Source: Roseofilum acuticapitatum BLCC-M154
GTDB taxonomy: Bacteria > Cyanobacteriota > Cyanobacteriia > Cyanobacteriales > Desertifilaceae
Reading direction: 5' to 3'
Assembly: GCF_030068475.1 (NCBI RefSeq)
Contig: NZ_JAQOSP010000042.1
Location: forward strand, 1-64,000
Length of the DNA stretch: 64,000 nt
The notes beneath the pieces were generated by a model. That model saw only the letters and a list, made by a program, of their open reading frames with translations. It made no database searches and had not been told where the DNA came from. The position numbers and the translations under genes are program-made. Shown here in pieces: positions 17,470 to 24,774 of the stretch (its first letter is position 1; every line of letters starts with the position of its first letter).

Positions 17470-17495
17470 GGCAAACAGCAAATGAGGACAAAATA

Positions 17496-17759
17496 ATGGA
17501 AATTCTATTAACCCCTGAGTTAGAACAACTGATTGCCAATCAAATTGAGACCGGTCAGTATGCTTCACCTAGTGAAGTAATTTGGGCAGGAGTCAAGCTC
17601 TTACAAGAAATTAACCGAATCTACCAAGGACGGTATGCAGAACTGCAAAAAGAAGTACAAATAGGCACAGAAGCTGCAAATAGGGGCGAATTACTAGATG
17701 CAGAAGTCGTCTTCGGTCATCTAGAGCAGAAACTAAGGGCTAAACGGGGTTTACGCTGA
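17496..17759 (+). CDS. ParD-family antitoxin
   Basis: An 87-residue protein with the ParD/CC2985 pattern: an N-terminal ribbon-helix-helix DNA-binding segment (LLTPELEQLIANQIETGQY, SPSEVIWAGVKLLQE) and a C-terminal toxin-binding tail. Length is normal. A GAGG ribosome site lies nine bases before the ATG. In intact modules it would neutralise a ParE gyrase poison and repress its own promoter. Here the following toxin gene keeps only its C-terminal part, so the antitoxin probably survives as an orphan repressor or as an antidote against other ParE copies (inference). Confidence 0.85.
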   Translation: MEILLTPELEQLIANQIETGQYASPSEVIWAGVKLLQEINRIYQGRYAELQKEVQIGTEAANRGELLDAEVVFGHLEQKLRAKRGLR

Positions 17760-17763
17760 TATA

Positions 17764-17937
17764 ATGGCTCAGTTTCCAGGATTAGGTCGCAGACGAGATG
17801 AACTTTGTCTAGGTGCGCGAAGTTTTCCCATTAGCAACTATCTCATATTTTATCGGGCATCCGCCGAGGGAGTCGAAATTTTAAGGATTGTTAGCGGGTA
17901 TCGAGACCTAAAAGCCTTATTTGAAATGGACGAGTGA
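17764..17937 (+). pseudogene. beheaded ParE-family toxin
   Basis: Four bases after the antitoxin stop, an ATG opens a 57-residue frame beginning MAQFPGLGRRRDEL and ending IVSGYRDLKALFEMDE. This matches only the C-terminal part of ParE/RelE toxins (usual length about 95 residues). The first roughly 40 residues, which form the N-terminal helices, are missing. The junction is clean and the remaining frame is intact, with the SNYLIFYR strand conserved. The toxin is probably inactive. An alternative is that the fragment is still made and binds the antitoxin. Confidence 0.8.
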
Positions 17938-17990
17938 TATCAAGTCTATCCCTTATTCTCCTGCCCACCCTACCCCCTACTTAAACTCCA

Positions 17991-18224
17991 CTAATCGGTA
18001 ATCACCTGCTGAGTATCTAAATTAAATAAAGTATCTAAACTAACGTAAACTTTTCCTCTATTGTCTCGTCGCTCAATTGCTGCTAAACCATCAGCAGCCA
18101 AAACCAGGATTTTAAAGGGTGTTAATTCAATTTCATTATCATTCATCGCTGATGTGCCTTCATCGGGGACGCTTCGGAATGTATATTGAGTCGTTAACGG
18201 CCCCTCCTGTGTAGACGATCCCAT
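17991..18224 (-). CDS. small hypothetical protein
   Basis: A 77-residue protein with no recognised family. The N-terminus is polar (GSSTQEGPLTTQYTFRSVPDEG). The centre and end look folded (IELTPFKILVLAADGLAAIE, GKVYVSLDTLFNLDTQQVI). It has no signal peptide or membrane segment. It lies convergent to the ParDE remnant and upstream, on the same strand, of the DUF4157 gene, with a repeat block between them. The balanced composition supports a real gene, but the function is unknown. Confidence 0.5.
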   Translation of the reverse strand: MGSSTQEGPLTTQYTFRSVPDEGTSAMNDNEIELTPFKILVLAADGLAAIERRDNRGKVYVSLDTLFNLDTQQVITD

Positions 18225-18288
18225 AATTGTTTTACCATCGGTAAAAGTTGTCCCTTACAGCAGTTGGCTCTGCTATGCGGTAAACTTT

Positions 18289-18379
18289 GATCCCCCTTTC
18301 ATGTCCGCTTGCGGAAAATCCCCCTTAAAAAAGGGGGACTTTCTTATTCCCCCCTTATTAAGGGGGGTTAGGGGGGATC
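18289..18379. repeat. GATCCCCC...GGGGGATC palindromic repeat
   Basis: GATCCCCC (18289-18296) and GGGGGATC (18372-18379) bound a block of further CCCCC/GGGGG stems (aatcccccttaaaaaaggggga, then ccccccttattaaggggggtta). It is a typical cyanobacterial interspersed palindrome cluster. A 20-nt hairpin element (18298-18317) interrupts its left arm. Confidence 0.6.
18298..18317 (-). repeat. tiny hairpin element, copy 2, inside another repeat
   Basis: On the minus strand this reads TTTCCGCAAGCGGACATGAA: stem TCCGC-aa-GCGGA followed by CATGAA, as at 104-123 and 21968-21988. It sits within the left arm of the GATCCCCC palindromic repeat, as if inserted there. Confidence 0.6.
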
Positions 18380-18428
18380 TTTTACTACTGCACCTCATTA
18401 CCGCGCAAAGCGCTGTATGGATTGATTC

Positions 18429-19313
18429 TCACTTTTCACAGAATCTTTTAACGTTTTTTTTACGCTGCACGCTGGCTCCCTTCTGCTGCACCACATGGGT
18501 GAGTTCATGGGCAATTAATTCCTGACCTTGCGGACTTGAGGGTTTATATTGTCCCTCATTAAAAAACACATCCTGTCCCGTAGTAAAGGCTTTCGCTTGT
18601 ATCGATTGACTCAAACTGTGAGATTTCGGATCGGTATGCACCTTTACCCCACTAAAATCGGCTCCCATGGCTTCTCCCATTTTCGTTTGCAGGGTAGGAT
18701 CTAAGGGTTTTCCCCCTCCTTTGGCTTGTTTGAGTTCTCCTTCAAACTCTGGGGTAGCGCTGCCTCCTCCTAACCCATCTCGTTGCAGTCCCGGTTTAGG
18801 CTTCATGTCTACATCTTCGTCATCTCCTTCGCGCTGCACCATGGAGTCAAGGGGTTTCATGTCTACATCTTCGTCATCTCCTTCCCGTTGCACCATGGAG
18901 TCAAGGGGTTTCATGTCTACGTCATCCCCCTCATCCTCAGTGCGCTGAATACCCAATTGTTCGGGTATTCCCATGCTCCCCTCCTCTTCTTTTGTCTGTA
19001 CTCCTTCACTGGCAGCAGGTTTGGGTTCATGAATTTGTTGAACCACTTGACTCGCTACTGCATCCGCTTGTTGTTCGTGAACATCTCCCGGTTCGCCAAT
19101 GGTGAGTTTGGCTTGGACGGGGGCCGGATGGCCGTACATTTCATGGAGACTGGTATAGTTATAGTTGTTGGCTGGCTTAAATGGGGGCAGAGTTTTCTCT
19201 TTGCTCTCCTTGCGCTGTACGGCAGGAAGCACTTTAGGCGCGAACCGACTAGAGGACTTCTGAGGAGCAGAACTCTGTTGGGCGGTTTTTTTGCGACGAA
19301 TGTAGGAGCGCAT
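18429..19313 (-). CDS. DUF4157 protein with 18-residue repeats (candidate injection-system cargo)
   Basis: A 294-residue protein. Its N-terminal 65 residues align without gaps (37 identities) with those of the protein encoded upstream at 21782, which fixes the start at the Met at 19313 although the frame opens at 19337. A DUF4157-type domain follows: EPGDVHEQQAD (near 74-83) and, near the end, AHELTHVVQQ with a zinc-metalloprotease-like HExxH (His269, His273). Between them lie three copies of an 18-residue acidic repeat (core GDDEDVDMKPLDSMVQR). [VLI]QR motifs recur six times. DUF4157 is often found in cargo linked to extracellular contractile injection systems. Proteolytic activity is not proven. 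Confidence 0.8.
   Translation of the reverse strand: MRSYIRRKKTAQQSSAPQKSSSRFAPKVLPAVQRKESKEKTLPPFKPANNYNYTSLHEMYGHPAPVQAKLTIGEPGDVHEQQADAVASQVVQQIHEPKPAASEGVQTKEEEGSMGIPEQLGIQRTEDEGDDVDMKPLDSMVQREGDDEDVDMKPLDSMVQREGDDEDVDMKPKPGLQRDGLGGGSATPEFEGELKQAKGGGKPLDPTLQTKMGEAMGADFSGVKVHTDPKSHSLSQSIQAKAFTTGQDVFFNEGQYKPSSPQGQELIAHELTHVVQQKGASVQRKKNVKRFCEK
18802..18960 (-). repeat. 54-bp tandem repeat inside the DUF4157 gene
   Basis: Three in-frame units start at 18802, 18856 and 18910. The first two are almost identical at the DNA level, so the duplication is recent or kept uniform; the third is diverged. Each unit encodes 18 residues ending in a [VI]QR motif. Copy-number change would stay in frame. 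Confidence 0.85.
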
Positions 19314-19360
19314 GGTGGAAAAACCCATAGGAAACAAGCTTATGACGATTATATCAATTG

Positions 19361-19491
19361 AACATGAGTTATGTAATGGCTGCCCCTCATCCCCCTACCC
19401 CCTTCTCCCGCAGGAGAAGGGGAAAAAAGTCAAGAATCCCGTGGGAGAGGGATTGAGGGAGAGGGCATTTCCTGTTGCACAATTCATTTAG
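19361..19491 (+). mobile_element. 131-bp MITE-like element, copy 2
   Basis: The interior matches the element at 7166-7294 almost base for base (cctcatccccc, ttctcccgcaggagaagg, aaaaaagtcaagaatccc). The terminal repeats are decayed (left AACATGAGTTATGT, right ACAATTCATTTAG). It lies between the DUF4157 gene and the YbjN-domain gene, whose stop codon falls at its right edge (19497-19499). Confidence 0.7.
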
Positions 19492-19496
19492 ATTAG

Positions 19497-20687
19497 CTAT
19501 ATAGCTTGTAGAATTATGGGGAAAAAGTGTTCTAGGGTGGAAAGCGATCGCTCGATCGCAGTTTGAATTAAGCCAATATCCGGTTGAATTCCCGTGCAAT
19601 CTAGGCCGGTGCGGTAGCGAAATTCCCCATCTTCAAAGTCTAGCTCGAAGTTGCCTAGGGTGAGTTGGGAGTAGTTGAGATTCATGAAGAATTTAGCCAA
19701 ATTGGGGCGCTCAGATTCAGGTATGGAAACTGTGGCGATCGCATAAAAGATAAACTGATTGAGTTCTTCTCTGACTTCAGCTAAACACAGCCATGTCCCT
19801 GCCTCGCTTTCAAAGAGCGATCGCACCATTAACTCCCCTTCAACCCGTTCATAGGGCCAATTTTCCGACTCGAAAAAGGCAATTACACAGTCAAATAGGG
19901 GAGTGTCCCTAGAAACCGTCAGCCATTCATCGAGTTCTTCGGCTACCTCTTCCGAGTCCTCAATGACATCCGTCAGAGTGTCTGAAAGGTTGTCGAGTTG
20001 CTCATTAAGAGCGGTTTCAAAGACTCTGGCGATCGCCCCACTCAGGTTTTGTGTACTGTCTTCATCTTGGCGCAATAAGCCTGGAATCGATTGTAATAAA
20101 GCATAACTGAGATTTTGGGTGGTGGCGATCGCTTCCCGTTCGGGTAAATTGAGAGCCTCTGCCAGATTTTGAGTCACCGTAGATTCTGCCATGAAGCGAG
20201 TCAGACTTTCCACCAATTCCGATTCGGGAGTCTCACTTGCTGCCAGAGTGAGGCTATCCCAATAATTCCACAGAGTGCGATATCCCGTTGCTCCTTCTGA
20301 ATGCTGCTGAGATGTCCACAGGAGCATCCAGTTGTCTGTATGGCGAAGGGGTGAGGTTAAAGGTTCTGCCAGCAGGAACTCTGCAACCGTTTCCGCTTCA
20401 CTAAAAGGTTCTAAGGCTTCTAGATGTTCTGGAGTCAGGAGCAGCACCGTATAAATGGGACGATCCGGACGAAATTCTCCATTAGAGAACATCGTGCGAA
20501 ACTCCGGTTGCAGACTAAAGAGAGCTTCCTTTTCGATGCGATCGTGCTGTTCTGGGCTAATCTGTATATGCAACTCACACCCAATCGGAACTCCATCAGC
20601 TTGCAGAAGATTAACTCCTTTTAACTGCATCTCCAGAGGTTCATGAGCGGTTTGGAAAATGAAGGGGCGATCGCCAACAACCATCAC
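19497..20687 (-). CDS. YbjN-domain protein between two cargo-like genes
   Basis: A 396-residue soluble acidic protein. The C-terminal third (about 265-390; FFESENWPYERVEGE, FYAIATVSIPESERPNLAKFFMNLN, GNFELDFEDGEFRYRTGLDC) is a YbjN domain, a fold related to type III secretion chaperones. The N-terminal 130 residues form a separate beta-rich domain (IFQTAHEPLEMQLKGVNLLQ); a helical, acidic middle follows. It sits on the same strand between two genes sharing an N-terminal leader. A chaperone role for those proteins is an attractive inference. The stop codon lies at the edge of a MITE-like element. Confidence 0.65.
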   Translation of the reverse strand: MMVVGDRPFIFQTAHEPLEMQLKGVNLLQADGVPIGCELHIQISPEQHDRIEKEALFSLQPEFRTMFSNGEFRPDRPIYTVLLLTPEHLEALEPFSEAETVAEFLLAEPLTSPLRHTDNWMLLWTSQQHSEGATGYRTLWNYWDSLTLAASETPESELVESLTRFMAESTVTQNLAEALNLPEREAIATTQNLSYALLQSIPGLLRQDEDSTQNLSGAIARVFETALNEQLDNLSDTLTDVIEDSEEVAEELDEWLTVSRDTPLFDCVIAFFESENWPYERVEGELMVRSLFESEAGTWLCLAEVREELNQFIFYAIATVSIPESERPNLAKFFMNLNYSQLTLGNFELDFEDGEFRYRTGLDCTGIQPDIGLIQTAIERSLSTLEHFFPIILQAI

Positions 20688-20703
20688 TTAACTCAACCAC
20701 CAC

Positions 20704-20964
20704 TTATAACGAAGATTTTAATTCATTCGACAAAGCTTTAACAAATACTAACTTAGACCTGGGATGATTATTGACATTCTGCAACATTCTTGCAAAGTCC
20801 CCCGGATCGCTCGGCCATTTTCCCCATTGCATTTGTTTTTTACCTTTATCACTTAAGCCAGTGTCTAACCCACCCTTATTCAACGTTACCGTAGGATTCC
20901 CCTTTCCTTTACCCCGAAGACGACTCCATCCTGCTCCTACTGTAGTCCCAATTCCTTTGCCAGT
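20704..20964 (-). pseudogene. out-of-frame C-terminal continuation of the 21782 gene
   Basis: Past the stop at 20937, the -1 frame stays open for 86 residues to a TAA at 20704-20706. It encodes a well-formed sequence (TGKGIGTTVGAGWSRLRGKG, GGLDTGLSDKGKKQMQWGKW, DFARMLQNVNNHPRSKLVFV). It joins the upstream frame at an AAAA run (20964-20967); one missing A would explain the break. The restored protein would have about 359 residues and end 16 bp before the next gene, a normal operon spacing. The tail has no recognised family. A real mutation, phase variation, programmed slippage and an assembly error are all possible. Confidence 0.6.
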
Positions 20965-21782
20965 TTTCTTGGTCTACGAATTGAATTATCATGAATTTCT
21001 ATTTTGTAATATTCTTCACCTGTATCTCCCTCGATCGCATCCTTCAGACTGGCAACCAATGCATCACCCTGCTCTCGATACTGGGGAGGATTTTCTGGAA
21101 ACTGACCCCTTATTTCTGGTTCTGCCAGCCATCCATCAAGATCTGTCGTTACACCACTTGAAGGTACTCGCTCTTCCTGATCGGTTGCAAACGGTAAAGT
21201 CTCTGGAGCATTATTATCCTTAGTTTCCTTCGTTATTGTCTTATCGTCGCTATCCTCGGAATTATCATTATCCTGGGTAGGGCTAGTCTCATTGACTCGC
21301 TGCAAAACCTCCCCACTTCTCATCGGTTGCAGCGAGTCTAAGGGGAGTTTCGCTGCTGCTTTCAACTGCATCACATTGTTCTGTCCCCTGGGTTTCACCG
21401 GTTTCCCTGACCACCGTTTGGGACGCAATGAACGCTGTAACTCGGCGACACTTTTCTGTTGACTCACCTTACCCTGTACGGTTTCCTGGGTCGTTGTTGC
21501 CCTTGGTGGATAATGGGCAGAGCGCTGGAGAACTTGCCATCCCTGGTTACTTGTAATAGGTTCTGAGCGACGCGGTTGTAGGGTTGCGGGTTGGGGATGA
21601 CCATAGAGTTCATGCAGAGAGCTATAGTTGTAGTGGGAACTGGGTTGAAAGGCAGACAGAGCCTTAGTCTGGGAACTTTGGCGCTGTACGGAGGGAAGTA
21701 CCTTGGGGCGAAATGTGCTTGAGGTTTTCTGCGCTGTGGAGCTAGATTTAGGTGTTTTTTTAGGTCGTTGGAAGGCACACAT
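20937..21782 (-). CDS. leader-sharing [VL]QR-motif protein, probably frameshifted
   Basis: The visible frame gives 281 residues. Residues 1-65 align gap-free with the DUF4157 protein encoded at 19313 (37 identities; shared KVLPxVQR, YNYxSLHExYGHP). The body is different: basic, with several [VL]QR or LQP motifs, then a disordered acidic stretch (about 172-210), then a folded-looking end (DLDGWLAEPEIRGQFPENPP). There is no HExxH. The frame ends in RRPRKLAKELGLQ, whereas the -1 frame continues for 86 more sensible residues. It is transcribed away from the AAA+ ATPase gene at 22024. Confidence 0.6.
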   Translation of the reverse strand: MCAFQRPKKTPKSSSTAQKTSSTFRPKVLPSVQRQSSQTKALSAFQPSSHYNYSSLHELYGHPQPATLQPRRSEPITSNQGWQVLQRSAHYPPRATTTQETVQGKVSQQKSVAELQRSLRPKRWSGKPVKPRGQNNVMQLKAAAKLPLDSLQPMRSGEVLQRVNETSPTQDNDNSEDSDDKTITKETKDNNAPETLPFATDQEERVPSSGVTTDLDGWLAEPEIRGQFPENPPQYREQGDALVASLKDAIEGDTGEEYYKIEIHDNSIRRPRKLAKELGLQ

Positions 21783-21955
21783 GAGCGAAAACCCACAGTT
21801 TGAAGAAGTTGCTTCTATTATATATATTTGAGATCAAGTCCAGGTCATCAGTTAAAGTATAGGAGTCAGGTGAGCAGGGTCTTTTGGTAGCATTTGAATG
21901 ATATGGCTTCTTATCCTGCCCACCCTACGATGAGTCTAAACTCCAACCCAGACCT

Positions 21956-22020
21956 ATTTTTAATTTTTTCGGCTGTCGCCGACATGAAAATTTTTAATTT
22001 TTAATTTTTAATTTTTAATT
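21956..22020 (+). repeat. (TTTTTAA)n heptad array with an embedded hairpin
   Basis: TTTTTAATTTTTT, then the hairpin element, then four TTTTTAA units ending in AATTGAT, followed by the ATG at 22024. The array appears split by the hairpin motif, since AT-rich heptads flank it on both sides. Confidence 0.7.
21968..21988 (+). repeat. tiny hairpin element, copy 3, inside the heptad array
   Basis: TCGGC-TGTC-GCCGA (21969-21982) followed by CATGAA. The stem differs from copies 1 and 2 (TCCGC) by a compensated pair change and the loop differs, but stem length and the CATGAA tail are kept. That suggests selection or a mechanism acting on the hairpin. Confidence 0.6.
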
Positions 22021-22023
22021 GAT

Positions 22024-24003
22024 ATGAATGCCCCTCCCTCCGAAGTTAACCCCCAATGGTATTATCAGAGTCTGCAATATTTGACGCGGTGTATTGGGCA
22101 AATTCACCAAGTTCTCGATCGCCACATTACTCAACTGCAAAATCCGGATCAGGCTCTTCCCGATACTCCCCCCATTCATCTCGATGCTCCCCCTTCAGAT
22201 CTAGAAGAACCGCTTCCCGCTTTCGAGCAGTTAAGCCAAGTCTTCCACCTCTCTCCCTTCGAGCGCAAGGTGCTGTTGCTCTGCGTGGCTCGGACGCTCC
22301 ATCCCCAGGTTCCAGCCCTTTGCGGCCATGCTCAGGGAGATGCTAATTTAACTTATCCTACGTTTCAGTTGGCGATCGCCCTTTTTCCCGATTTCCATTG
22401 GGAAGCTCTTCATCCCCAAAGACCGCTACGATTATGGAACTTGCTGATTTTAGGCGAAAATGAAGATCTGACCCATACGAAACTGGAGATCGATGAGAGC
22501 ATTTTACATTATTTATTGGGTCAGGTTTATCAAGATCAAGACTTAGCCCCATTGCTCGAACCTCTTACACCTCCAACGCCCTCTTTATCCGCCTCTCATG
22601 AAAAAATTGTCGAGTTAGGAATTTCCGCTTTATTAACCTCTCATCCCGTGCAACTGTGCGGATGGAATGTAGAGGATAAACGGGCAATCTGCCAACACAT
22701 TGGCGAGTATTTTCAAATGCCGGTACAAGTGCTTTCGAGTCGCCATTTACCCAGCGATCCGAAGGAGTTAAAACATCTGGTATTTCGCTGGCGACGGGTG
22801 ATGCTATTGTCTCCTACTTTGCTGCTGTTGGAATATGAGCCAACTCAAGGCACAGAACTGGCACAACAGGCAATTTTAACGGATTTTATCCGAGACTTAA
22901 AAACGCCGGTGATGATCTCGACTTCGATCCGGTTTTCTTCTGCTCATCTCCCCCTGCTCACGTTTGATGTGCCGAAGCTTTCCTATTATGAACAATTGCA
23001 TCTGTGGCAAACCCATTTAGGAGAAGCGACGGAGGAATTGAACGGCCATTTAGAGGTGATTACTTCCCAGTTTAATTTACCCTCAACCACGATTAAGGCG
23101 GCTTGTTCGACGTTAGAAATCGAACCTAAAGAAGGGGATTCTGTCGGCGATCGCCTCTGGCACTTTTGCCGCCTACAAGCTCGCCCCCGCTTAGAAGATC
23201 TCGCTGTTCGTATTGAAACTAAGGCAACTTGGGATGATTTAATTTTACCCCCGCAACACAAACAAACCTTGTATCAAATGGTGGCTCATTTACGACAGAG
23301 GGTGCGCGTCTATGAAGATTGGGGCTTTGCAGGCAATGAGCGGCGCGGATTGGGCATTAGCGCCCTTTTTTCCGGGCAAAGTGGCACGGGAAAAACCTTG
23401 GCGGCGGGGATTATCGCCCGCGAATTGAAGTTAGATTTATATCGCATCGATCTAAGTTCTGTAGTCAGTAAATATATTGGCGAGACTGAGAAAAACTTAA
23501 AACAAGTCTTTCAAGCTGCCGAAACCGGGGGCGCAATTCTGCTCTTTGATGAAGCCGATGCTCTCTTTGGTAAGCGCTCCGAAGTGCAGGATAGCCGCGA
23601 TCGCTACGCCAACATGGAGGTAAGTTATTTACTGCAAAGCATCGAAGCCTACCAGGGATTATGCGTACTGACGACCAACCTAAAAGGGGCGATCGATCAA
23701 GCTTTTCTGCGCCGTATCCGCTTTATTGTCCAATTTCCCTTTCCAGATCGGGATAGTCGCGAAGCCATTTGGAAGCGAATTTTCCCCACTAAAACTCCTA
23801 CAGAGGGTTTAGATTCTCGCAAACTGTCTAATCTTAATGTAGCTGGAGGCAACATCCGCAATATCGCCCTCAATGCCGCATTTTTAGCCGCCGATGCAGA
23901 CGAACCCGTGAGCATGAAACACCTGTACGAAGCCACAAAAAGTGAATATATTAAACTAGAGCGCTTGTTAACCGAAAAAGAGATTAAGGGATGGATTAAT
24001 TAA
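22024..24003 (+). CDS. AAA+ ATPase with long N-terminal domain
   Basis: A 659-residue protein with an N-terminal helical and winged region (about 1-200), a degenerate ATPase-like middle, and a C-terminal classical AAA+ module: Walker A SGQSGTGKT (near 451), Walker B ILLFDEADALFG (near 504), arginine-finger region DQAFLRRIRF. This layout matches the ATPases found in contractile-injection-system and related clusters (Afp15-like), which are thought to help assemble or recycle the particle. It is divergent from the leader-sharing genes. A (TTTTTAA)n array lies immediately upstream of the ATG. Assignment to an injection system is by family resemblance and neighbours only. Confidence 0.8.
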   Translation: MNAPPSEVNPQWYYQSLQYLTRCIGQIHQVLDRHITQLQNPDQALPDTPPIHLDAPPSDLEEPLPAFEQLSQVFHLSPFERKVLLLCVARTLHPQVPALCGHAQGDANLTYPTFQLAIALFPDFHWEALHPQRPLRLWNLLILGENEDLTHTKLEIDESILHYLLGQVYQDQDLAPLLEPLTPPTPSLSASHEKIVELGISALLTSHPVQLCGWNVEDKRAICQHIGEYFQMPVQVLSSRHLPSDPKELKHLVFRWRRVMLLSPTLLLLEYEPTQGTELAQQAILTDFIRDLKTPVMISTSIRFSSAHLPLLTFDVPKLSYYEQLHLWQTHLGEATEELNGHLEVITSQFNLPSTTIKAACSTLEIEPKEGDSVGDRLWHFCRLQARPRLEDLAVRIETKATWDDLILPPQHKQTLYQMVAHLRQRVRVYEDWGFAGNERRGLGISALFSGQSGTGKTLAAGIIARELKLDLYRIDLSSVVSKYIGETEKNLKQVFQAAETGGAILLFDEADALFGKRSEVQDSRDRYANMEVSYLLQSIEAYQGLCVLTTNLKGAIDQAFLRRIRFIVQFPFPDRDSREAIWKRIFPTKTPTEGLDSRKLSNLNVAGGNIRNIALNAAFLAADADEPVSMKHLYEATKSEYIKLERLLTEKEIKGWIN

Positions 24004-24163
24004 TACTCTTATTATCTATTAAAATTCTATCGAATAGTTTAAGTTTTGTGATGTTGTCATAAATAAAGTAACATATTGAAAAGTTTAATTTACCTTCACA
24101 AGAAGATTGACTCTTCATGATAGTCTAGACACGACAATATCAATCTGATTGAGGAATTGAGTT

Positions 24164-24475
24164 ATGGCAATTGTTAAAAGCGATTCAGGAGAACACCAAC
24201 ATATCTGTGGTGCTGTGAGTCCAAATGGCAACCCATATTTTGGTGAAGGGTTTAACTCCAGGAAAATTAAGGAGGGAACTTACCTTGTGGAGTTTGAAAA
24301 ACCCTTTGGAAAAAATCCAGCACCCATCTGTACAGTGTTCGGAAGCGAATGGAAAACGTTCAATATGTCAGTGGCTATCGTAGATCTGAGTCCAACCCAC
24401 TTTATCTGTGTAACTTCGTCACCAGATCGACCAGTAGATTGTGCTTTTACATTTATTGCGTTTGGCGATCTCTAA
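24164..24475 (+). CDS. 103-residue twin protein A
   Basis: A small beta-rich protein with 56 of 103 residues identical to the product of the gene at 24775, without gaps. Conserved features include GxGFxxR, GxYLVEFxxPF, CTxFGxEW and SVAIVDLSPxHF. The GxGF...GxYxxxFxxPFxxxP pattern recalls small beta-sandwich domains at the tips of phage tail fibres and similar binding proteins; this is an analogy, not an identification. It has no signal peptide or membrane segment. It follows the AAA+ ATPase by 160 bp on the same strand. Confidence 0.7.
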   Translation: MAIVKSDSGEHQHICGAVSPNGNPYFGEGFNSRKIKEGTYLVEFEKPFGKNPAPICTVFGSEWKTFNMSVAIVDLSPTHFICVTSSPDRPVDCAFTFIAFGDL

Positions 24476-24510
24476 TCATCATATCAAGTCCGAATAATCA
24501 GCTATGATTT

Positions 24511-24644
24511 GTCATTGCGAATGGAACGCAGTGGAATGAAGCAATCGCACAATCTCGCTAATCTTGGCGTTTGGGCTTCGCGGACATGAAAGCGAAGCTT
24601 GCGTGAAACGCGAAGCGCGAATGCTTCCCTGCGGTCGCAATGAC
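24511..24644. mobile_element. 134-bp MITE-like element with GTCATTGCGA ends
   Basis: Perfect 10-bp terminal inverted repeats (GTCATTGCGA at 24511-24520, its complement at 24635-24644) are extended by imperfect pairing (cgcag-ggaa-agca-tcgc). This type of short GTCATTGCGA element is widespread in bacteria. It separates the two 103-residue twin genes, and a degraded hairpin/CATGAA element lies inside it. Confidence 0.65.
24571..24590 (+). repeat. tiny hairpin element, degraded copy 4
   Basis: GGGC-TTC-GCGG followed by ACATGAA. The left stem arm has diverged, while the right arm and tail match copy 1 at 104-123. It is followed by aagcgaagcttg, again like copy 1. It lies inside the GTCATTGCGA MITE. 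Confidence 0.45.
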
Positions 24645-24774
24645 ATCTATTTAACCGGACATCATATCATCTGTACGATCAAGACTTCTCCCTATTTCTA
24701 GCTTCTCTGGTTCAGAGTGGGGAAAAGTTTGAAGTTTTCCATGTTCAAAATCATTTTCTAAGAGGAATAATCCC

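Noticed and set aside
18667-19361. Plus-strand open frames opposite the DUF4157 gene
   Set aside because: They mirror the 54-bp coding repeat and have biased composition; the minus-strand frame has recognisable domains and a paralogue.
20771-21223. 150-codon open frame on the plus strand
   Set aside because: It is antisense to the frameshifted leader-sharing gene and its continuation, whose minus-strand translation is far more protein-like.
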